Shown: piece after piece, positions 57,105 through 64,000 of the stretch
How positions within the stretch are numbered: the first letter of the stretch is position 1
Layout of the letters: every line of letters begins with the position of its first letter
Source: Zygnema cylindricum
Lineage: Eukaryota > Streptophyta > Zygnematophyceae > Zygnematales > Zygnemataceae
Length of the DNA: 64,000 bases
Reading direction: 5' to 3'
NCBI GenBank assembly: GCA_037447655.1
Contig: JBBHKE010000946.1
Location: 1 to 64,000 of the forward strand
Notes under the pieces: generated by a model
The model's input: only the letters and a program-made list of their open reading frames with translations
What the model was told of the DNA's origin: nothing
The model's database searches: none
Translations under genes and position numbers: made by a program

Positions 57105-58998
57105 CTATTTTCCTTTCGACTTCCTCACACAAATAAACACGCACTCTCTTTCCCTTTTTCTCTTTTTATTTCTTTTCCTTTTCTTTTCATAAAACTTTAA
57201 GAAAATACTCTCGTATTTAACACAGTGCATTAGATGAACTGAAATAATTATTGCATCACATATTTTATTTAACATCCCACTTTTCATAAATCCGAGCAAA
57301 GATTTTATCCACCTCATCACTTTTTCATCCACACACAAACCGGTTTCCCTCTTGCAATCCAAGCAGCCAGCCCCATCTCCAATCTGCAACACACACCCTG
57401 AGGCTAACCCTTTTACAGGCACAGTTTCATAAATGTCATCACTCCCTTTAGTGATGTCAAAACCATCACCCCCAAAACATGAACTTTCCTCACTCTCTTC
57501 CATGGATTTCTTTCCACTCTCACTTTCTAAATTTATTCCCAATTAATATTTCTCCTCCCCTAAACCTTTCATTAAATATTCCTCTTCTCCCCTATCTTTT
57601 AAAACCCCTTCTAGTTTCACTTCTCCCCTTTCCTCGGAATCCGTTGAAGTCTCCTTTTCCGACCAGTTTTCTTTTTCCAAAATATCTATAAAATTATCCT
57701 CATTAATTTTATTTTTCCCGTTTTCACTTATGGATCCTAGATGTGACTCTCTCATTTCTAAGTCATACACTTTACACTCCTCAACATCCTCTAGTACCTC
57801 CTCTCTCTTTACTTCCCTTATACCTCCAAAAGCACACTGTTGCCTTCGTGGAATTTCTGTGTACTTTTCTCTCTTCTCCATTCTACCGATGTGAAGAAGC
57901 TCCAAGATTACTTCATCCTCTTTCTCCTCTTCCCCTTCTTCCTCCTCATTCACACTCCAACTTCTAAGTTCTTCCAAACGAGGACACTCCTCCATATAGT
58001 GACCCGGTTTCTTACAAGCGAAGCAAACCCCTTTTTTCAAAGTTCCCTTTTCTTTTCCTCTCCCTCTCCTTCCACCGAAGTTTCGATAAGGTTTACCTTT
58101 GTCCTTCTTCCTTTCATCACGCTTCCGCTCGTCACCGTCGTTCCTCACATCACGCTTCCGCCAGTCACCACCAGTTATAAATGCAGTCACCCTGTCACTT
58201 CCCTTGCGAAGCTCCAAAGTGCTTTCTCTCACAAGAATTATCCCCATGGTAATGCTCCAAGTCCATGAGGAGACATCCATTCCCTGCATACGGTAAATAA
58301 TGTCTTCGTACTCATCTGGGAGTTTCATGATTAGTGTATTAATCTTTCTCTCCTCAGATTCTACGTATCCCGCACTAGCAAGCTCAACATATAACACAGC
58401 AATATCATTGCAAAACTCTGTCATGCTACCGCCTTTATAAACATAGGCCTCTATCTCTTGTCTTACTAACTGCTGCCTCTGTATAGTCTCACTCTTATAA
58501 ATCTGAATTAGTGTGTCCCAAATTTCTGAAGACTTGGTTAGATTTAAAAGAGTGATAGCTATAGACTTAGACACATATCTAAGTATGAGATGTTTTGCTA
58601 TAGTGTTTTTATATTCCCAAAATTTTTTTTATCATTTTCTTCAGTTTTTGGTTCAGTTATAACCCCCACAAGTGGAACCGTAGCCGAGAGCCTAGCTCCC
58701 CTCACCATAGGTGTCCCTTTATCCTTCTCCCCTATTTCCCCTTCCACGGTAATGACTTTCCCTTCACCTTCCGTTGCATCTGAACTCCGGTTGGTTTTCT
58801 GGGCAGCCCCGATGATTCTCGATAATGAGCTCCACCAAAGCCGGGTGGCGGACACCTCACTTGTCCCGAAACAATTCCCCACAAGTGCTTCTCGAAAAGC
58901 AATCCCTCCATCGTGAACTCCTAATAAGTGAAGTCTGTTCCATCGAACATAGGCACCCTGGATGGTGGGCCCATAACCTGAAATTCTATGGGCTCCAT
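57105..58998 (-). pseudogene. Copia-type gag, interior 1, broken
   Basis: The order of features is that of copia Gag: 'WDTLIQIYKSETIQRQQLV', 'GGSMTEFCNDIAVLY', 'INTLIMKLPDEYEDIIYRM', a basic stretch and the zinc knuckle 'CFACKKPGHYMEEC', then a long acidic Ser/Glu-rich tail. Lesions: one base missing near 58809 relative to the second interior, a frame change at an A-run near 58625, and a TAA at 57543-57545 where the second interior has a Leu codon. Gag would form the particle; here it is probably dead. The final stop lies 18 bp from the LTR. Confidence 0.82.
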
Positions 58999-60141
58999 TG
59001 CCACACAGAATTCGCAGGTCCAAAGGAAGCTTATCTAGATAGTGCCGACTCCAACTTGATATAAACCCAAATGATTGACCCCTTGACAATCAGAACCCCA
59101 ATATAGCTTCACCCTTGTGAATTAACACTTTCTGTGTGCTCAGTTCCACCACAGAATGCAAAGTCAGAATATGAGATATGGACACATTCACCCACTTTGA
59201 CTTTCCCTAAGAAATGCAGCCACCCAGGCAGGCAAAGACTCTGACCAACTACACTCTTGTGTAGCCTGGACTCCCCTGAGTCCGCAGCAACAAGAATCAC
59301 TGAATTTGGTCAACTGAATTGATAGTTATGGTTGGCCAAAGTTTGCCATTTATACAAGGTGCTCTCTGGGAGAGGCATCTACCTACCAAAAATATTCTAA
59401 GTTCTAGTCCCTCTCTAAACCCCTTCTATTGAAGTACGGCGCCAATCACAGGACTGTACTGTACATAAAAGTATAGGCGCCCGAGTACTTTCTGTACGGA
59501 AATTGTACGACAAGACCATACGAGTGACAAATGTCACACCCAAACTTGTTATCTTGCGCTCCGAAGATTTCGCAATCCTCCAGCCCATTTCCACGTGTCA
59601 TCCGGAGTGGCGGCGTCAGAAAACGCCAAGGCGGCCATTCCGGAATCTCGGCTAGCACCACGGCCGTCGATTAAATCTGGTATCCATTCTTACCCGTCGA
59701 AAATAAGTGCGCGGTATTTGTTTCGCCGTCGAAACAAATGCGCGGTATCAGTTTCGCGTAAACCATACTTCACTAAACTGTTTCTATGTACTAAGGATCT
59801 TTTTGCGCCGTTAAATGAATTCGTCTACGTGTACATATTTATATAATTATCAAACCCTATATGTCTTAGCAGTAGTCCTAGACTAAACGGACAAAGCTAA
59901 CGGCTACATTGACGGACGGCAGGTACCAGGATCAATTCCTAGGTCCGTCAATACTTTTAGTAAACCCATCTATTTTCTGCTAACTGTCTGCTACAAATCT
60001 TTAGGCAGCCATGGCCCATCACCCTACCCAGCCTTCAGTGACTACAACAAGTGTGGGGGCTTGGTAAAGGGAGTTAGAGGTAGACCGCCTCTACATTTTT
60101 CCTATTATAATACAGACCTAGAAAATACTCAAATATCAACA
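58979..60141 (-). repeat. LTR, copy 2 (central)
   Basis: 1163 bp, nearly identical to copies 1 and 3, with single-base differences scattered along its length. It serves as 3' LTR of one interior and 5' LTR of the other. Confidence 0.85.
59909..59951 (+). other. tRNA-like hairpin in LTR copy 2
   Basis: Same structure as at 56853, but the T-arm 3' strand reads CCTAG, so one inner pair is lost; the outer 9-bp stem is intact. Confidence 0.55.
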
Positions 60142-60159
60142 CTCCCCTTATTTTCTAGT

Positions 60160-62052
60160 CTATTTTCCTTTCGACTTCCTCACACAAATAAACACGCACT
60201 CTCTTTCCCTTTTTCTCTTTTTATTTCTTTTCCTTTTCTTTTCATAAAACTTTAAGAAAATACTCTCGTATTTAACACAGTGCATTAGATGAACTGAAAT
60301 AATTATTGCATCACATATTTTATTTAACATCCCACTTTTCATAAATCCGAGCAAAGATTTTATCCACCTCATCACTTTTTCATCCACACACAAACCGGTT
60401 TCCCTCTTGCAATCCAAACAGCCAGCCCCATCTCCAATCTGCAACACACACCCTGAGGCTAACCCTTTTACAGGCACACCTTCATAAATGTCATCACTCC
60501 CTTTAGTGATGTCAAACCCATCACCCCCAAAACATGAACTTTCCTCACTCTCTTCCATGGATTTCTTTCCACTCTCACTTTCTAAATTTATTCCCAATAA
60601 ATATTTCTCCTCCCCTAAACCTTTCATTAAATATTCCTCTTCTCCCCTATCTTTTAAAACCCCTTCTAGTTTCACTTCTCCCCTTTCCTCGGAATCCGTT
60701 GAAGTCTCCTTTTCCGACCAGTTTTCTTTTTCCAAAATATCTATAAAATTATCCTCATTAATTTTATTTTTCCCGTTTTCACTTATGGATCCTAGATGTG
60801 ACTCTCTCATTTCTAAGTCATACACTTTACACTCCTCAACATCCTCTAGTACCTCCTCTCTCTTTACTTCCCTTATACCTCCAAAAGCACACTGTTGCCT
60901 TCGTGGAATTTCTGTGTACTTTTCTCTCTTCTCCATTCTACCGATGTGAAGAAGCTCCAAGATTACTTCATCCTCTTTCTCCTCTTCCCCTTCTTCCTCC
61001 TCATTCACACTCCAACTTCTAAGTTCTTCCAAACGAGGACACTCCTCCATATAGTGACCCGGTTTCCTACAAGCGAAGCAAACCCCCTTTTTCAAAGTTC
61101 CCCTTTCTTTTCCTCTCCCTCTCCTTCCACCGAAGTTTCGATAAGGTTTACCTTTGTCCTTCTTCCTTTCATCACGCTTCCGCTCGTCACCGTCGTTCCT
61201 CACATCACGCTTCCGCCAGTCACCACCAGTTGTAAATGCAGTCACCCTGTCACTTCCCCTGCGAAGCTCCAAAGTGCTTTCTCTCACAAGAATTATCCCC
61301 ATGGTAATGCTCCAAGTCCATGAGGAGACATCCATTCCCTGCATACGGTAAATAATGTCTTCGTACTCATCTGGGAGTTTCATGATTAGTGTATTAATCT
61401 TTCTCTCCTCAGATTCTACGTATCCCGCACTAGCAAGCTCAACATATAACACAACAATATCATTGCAAAACTCTGTCATGCTACCGTCTATAAACATAGG
61501 CCTCTATCTCTTGTCTTACTAACAGCTGCCTCTGTATAGTCTCACTCTTATAAATCTGAATTAGTGTGTCCCAAATTTCTGAAGACTTGGTTAGATTTAA
61601 AAGAGTGATAGCTATAGACTTAGACACATATCTAAGTATGAGATGTTTTGCTATAGTGTTTTTATATTCCCAAATTTTTTTTTATCATTTTCTTCAGTTT
61701 TTGGTTCAATTATAACCCCCACAAGTGGAACTGTAGCCGATAGCCTAGCTACCCTCACCATAGGTGTCCCTTTATCCTTCTCCCCTATTTCCCCTTCCAC
61801 GGTAATGACTTTCCCTTCACCTTTCGTTGCATCTGAACTCCGGTTGGTTTTCTGGGCAGCCCCAGATGATTCTCCATAATGAGCTCCACCAAAGCCGGGT
61901 GGCGGACACCTCACTTGTCCCGAAACAATTCCCCACAAGTGCTTCTCGAAAAGCAATCCCTCCATCGTGAACTCCCAATAAGTGAAGTCTGTTCCATCGA
62001 ACATTGGCACCCTAGATGGTGGGCCCATAACCTGAAATTCTATGGGCTCCAT
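60160..62052 (-). pseudogene. Copia-type gag, interior 2, broken
   Basis: Begins 'MEPIEFQVMGPPSRVPMFDG' followed by 'YWEFTMEGLLFEKHLWGIVS', a typical copia Gag start. A segment of about 70 residues rich in Gly/Glu/Lys follows, then a frame change at an A9T3 run near 61675-61690, then the rest as in interior 1 with the zinc knuckle 'CFACRKPGHYMEEC'. A 2-nt deletion near 61487 breaks the frame again. The tail is open to 60160, including the Leu codon that is a stop in interior 1. The independent lesions show both copies decayed separately. Confidence 0.82.
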
Positions 62053-63196
62053 TGCCACACAGAATTCGCAGGTCCAAAGGAAGCTAATCTAGATAGTGCC
62101 GACTCCAACTTGATATAAACCCAAATGATTGACCCCTTGACAATCAGAACCCCAATATAGCTTCACCCTTGTGAATTAACACTTTCTGTGTGCTCAGTTC
62201 CACCACAGAATGCAAAGTTAGAATATGAGATTTGGACACATTCACCCACTTTGACATTCCCTAAGAAATGCAGCCACCCAGGCAGGCAAAGACTCTGACC
62301 GACTACACCCTTGTGTAGCCTGGACTCCCCTGAGTCCGCAGCAACAAGAATCACTGAATTTGGTCAACTGAATTGATAGTTATGGTTGGCCAAAGTTTGC
62401 CATTTATACAAGGTGCTCTCTGGGAGAGGCATCTACCTACCAGAAATATTCTAAGTTCTAATCCTTCTCTAAACCCCTTCTACTGAAGTACGGCGCCAAT
62501 CACAGGACTGTACCGTACATAAAAGTACAGGCGCACGAGTACTTTCTGTACGGAAATTGTACGACAAGACCATACGAGTGACAAATGTCACACCCAAACT
62601 TGTTATCTTGCGCTCCGAAGATTCCACAATCCTCCAGCGCATTTCCACGTGTCATCCGGAGTGGCGGCGTCAGAAAACGCCAAGGCGGCCATTCCGGAAT
62701 CTCGGCTAGCACCACGGCCGTCGATTAAATCTGGTATCCATTCTTACCCGTCGAAAATAAGTGCGCGGTATTTGTTTCGCCGTCGAAACAAATGCGCGGT
62801 ATCAGTTTCGCGTAAACCATACTTCACTAAACTGTTTCTATGTACTAAGGATCTTTTTGCGCCGTTAAATGAATTCGTCTACGTGTACATATTTATATAA
62901 TTATCAAACCCTATATGTCCTAGCAGTAGACCTAGACTAAACGGACAAAGCTAACCGCTACATTGACGGACGGCAGGTACCAGGATCAATTCCTGGGTCC
63001 GTCAATACTTTTAGTAAACCCATCTATTTTCTGCTAACTGTCTGCTAAAAATCTTTAGGCAGCCATGGCCCTATCACCCTACCCAGCCTTCAGTGACTAC
63101 AACAAGTGTGGGGGCTTGGTAAAGGGAGTTATAGGTAGACCGCCTCTACATTTTTCCTATTATAATACAGACCTAGAAAATACTCAAATATCAACA
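62033..63196 (-). repeat. LTR, copy 3 (5' end of the composite)
   Basis: 1164 bp, from TGTTGATATT at 63196 to GAATTTCA at 62033. It is flanked on the outer side by the target duplication CACGT (63197-63201). Confidence 0.85.
62963..63005 (+). other. tRNA-like hairpin in LTR copy 3
   Basis: Identical in structure to 56853-56895: 9-bp outer stem, 8-nt spacer, 5-bp inner stem and ATCAATT loop, on the strand opposite to the element. Confidence 0.6.
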
Positions 63197-63201
63197 CACG
63201 T

Positions 63202-63626
63202 GGCATCGCGTGTCGCTATCTCCAAAGGCCGCCAAAAAGCTCATTCCGGGTGGCGGCTGCAACGATGGTCGTCCGATCATTAAAATTTACATGGTGCAGA
63301 TTCGCGTTTGTGTATGATTTTTTTCTAATACGCCTCTTTGTCAAATTGGTTTGATTCAGCCGACGTGTCAAAAGGTAAGTAGTTATCGAAACGCATAAGT
63401 GTATCGTTTTGACAACCCGGTAATGGTTAAGGCATGCGGCTATATTGAGTCCGCAGGTCGCAGATTCAAATCTTCGGGGTACTGGTTTCAGTAAAAATGC
63501 TCCCTTCTCTAGTCTGCCACCTTTTAAATAAGGCGATAGCCATGGCGTGTCTTTGATCCTCTCTCTCTCTCTCTTTTTAGAGTAACTAAAATAGAGAAGT
63601 AAACTATTAATTACCTCATTTCAACA
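63202..63626 (-). mobile_element. 5' part of the outer copia LTR
   Basis: On the minus strand it begins TGTTGAAATGAGG at 63626, directly after the purine tract AATAAATGGGAG. It is the 3' LTR of the copia element whose RNase H follows at 63694. It aligns by eye with the inner LTRs (ATGGC near 130 bp, then TTTACTGAAA, then the tRNA-like module). It is interrupted at 63201 by the composite element. Confidence 0.75.
63416..63481 (+). other. tRNA-like module in the outer LTR
   Basis: TGGTTAAGGCATG is a good A box and GCAGATTCAAATCTTC a B-box/T-arm-like sequence. The spacing is close to that of a tRNA, but the anticodon arm does not fold normally (CGG...CCG with an over-large loop). It lies at the LTR position where the inner LTRs have their acceptor/T-arm hairpin, again on the opposite strand. 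Confidence 0.55.
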
Positions 63627-63693
63627 CTCCCATTTATTCTTAGTCATTTTTCAATTTTAATCCACAGTTTTTTCTGCAATAAATCAACTTAGG

Positions 63694-64000
63694 TTAAGGC
63701 AATGGTTTTGTCATCATGTCCGCAATCATTTCTTTATCAGTTTTATGAACCAGTTTAATGATTTTATTTTCAACCTTCTCTTTGACAAAGCTTAGTCTAA
63801 TATCCATATGTTTAGCTTTGACGTGATGTTTCGGATTAGCAACAATAGAGATAGTTGCTTGATTATCACAAAAATTATTTTGAGTTATAGACTTCATGAA
63901 CCCAAGTTCTTGAAGAAGAGATTTCACCCACATTAATTATTTGGTGGCAGCACAAGAAGCCATGTACTCAGCCTCCATAATGGACTGAGCAACTACTTTC
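63694..64000 (-). pseudogene. Copia RNase H, cut by the window edge
   Basis: The minus strand encodes 'VAQSIMEAEYMASCAATK', an in-frame TAA, then 'MWVKSLLQELGFMKS', 'FCDNQATISIVANPKHHVKA', 'KHMDIRLSFVKEKV' and the terminal 'IADMMTKPLP', followed by a stop and the purine tract of the 3' LTR. This is the end of a Ty1/copia polyprotein; the rest lies beyond the window. The stop inside the domain marks it as inactive. Confidence 0.88.

Larger units (their letters stand above)
55923..63196 (-). mobile_element. Composite LTR-gag-LTR-gag-LTR element
   Basis: 7274 bp on the minus strand, starting TGTTGATATT at 63196 and ending ...GAATTTCA at 55923, with the 5-bp duplication CACGT on both sides. Three LTRs (1163-1164 bp) and two interiors (1891-1892 bp) repeat with a period of 3055 bp. 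Each interior codes only for a copia-type Gag and ends with a purine tract (AAATAAAGGGAG) directly before TGTTG. There is no protease, integrase or RT. One target duplication around the whole unit implies one insertion followed by unequal LTR exchange, or insertion of a tandem form. It relied on enzymes from another copia element. Confidence 0.85.

Noticed and set aside
57479-58296. Plus-strand frames across the composite element
   Set aside because: They are antisense shadows of the minus-strand gag, whose zinc knuckle and Gag motifs identify the coding strand.
63416-63481. Functional tRNA gene
   Set aside because: A and B boxes are acceptable but the anticodon arm has an over-large loop and the acceptor ends do not pair; it sits in an LTR.

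Overview
The window looks like nuclear DNA of a land plant. Genes are sparse and intron-containing, the protein families are plant ones (CYP71-clan cytochromes P450 and a secreted root-cap-domain protein), and most of the rest is layered plant-type transposons (Ty1/copia, Tourist/Harbinger-like, hAT-like, MITEs, solo LTRs). The P450s share one early phase-1 intron, and I do not recognise their family; a bryophyte or other seedless plant is my low-confidence guess. No RNA gene or CRISPR array was recognised.

Layout. 1-5 kb: an LTR relic and a decayed copia element with stops and a mutated integrase. 6.9-9.3 kb (minus): a full-length P450 whose heme-ligand Cys is Phe. 9.6-13.6 kb: stacked MITEs, including two Tourist-like elements in opposite orientation inside one MITE. 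15.8-18.1 kb (minus): a three-exon gene for a secreted root-cap-domain protein. 18.4-23 kb: a deep nest of TIR elements and a solo LTR. 23.3-36.9 kb (plus): three P450s. The first two are intact; the third carries a 1-nt insertion just before the heme loop. The two at 27.5 and 34.4 kb are a tandem duplicate pair that includes flanking DNA. 37.6-47.6 kb: a pyrimidine minisatellite, hAT-like and Tourist-like elements and diverged repeats, without genes.

47.8-55.3 kb holds the least conventional object: a 5.85-kb element with TGTC...GACA ends encoding one Gag-protease protein (two zinc knuckles and a retropepsin) and no reverse transcriptase or integrase. Its ends are not direct repeats. Two internally deleted relatives lie nearby: 833 bp at 45.2 kb with a 4-bp target duplication and a visible empty-site homologue, and 1196 bp at 54-55 kb in inverse orientation. 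Its first 250 bp hold a 20-bp-period CG-rich tandem repeat.

55.9-63.2 kb is a composite LTR-gag-LTR-gag-LTR element (minus, period 3055 bp) that codes only for Gag. It sits as one unit with a 5-bp target duplication inside the LTR of another minus-strand copia element, whose RNase H runs off the right edge. Both LTR families carry a tRNA-like hairpin on the strand opposite the element.

The P450s and the root-cap gene are the only host genes I can support. Two of the four P450s have lost the heme-thiolate loop, so the cluster appears to be under birth-and-death turnover in a transposon-rich setting.
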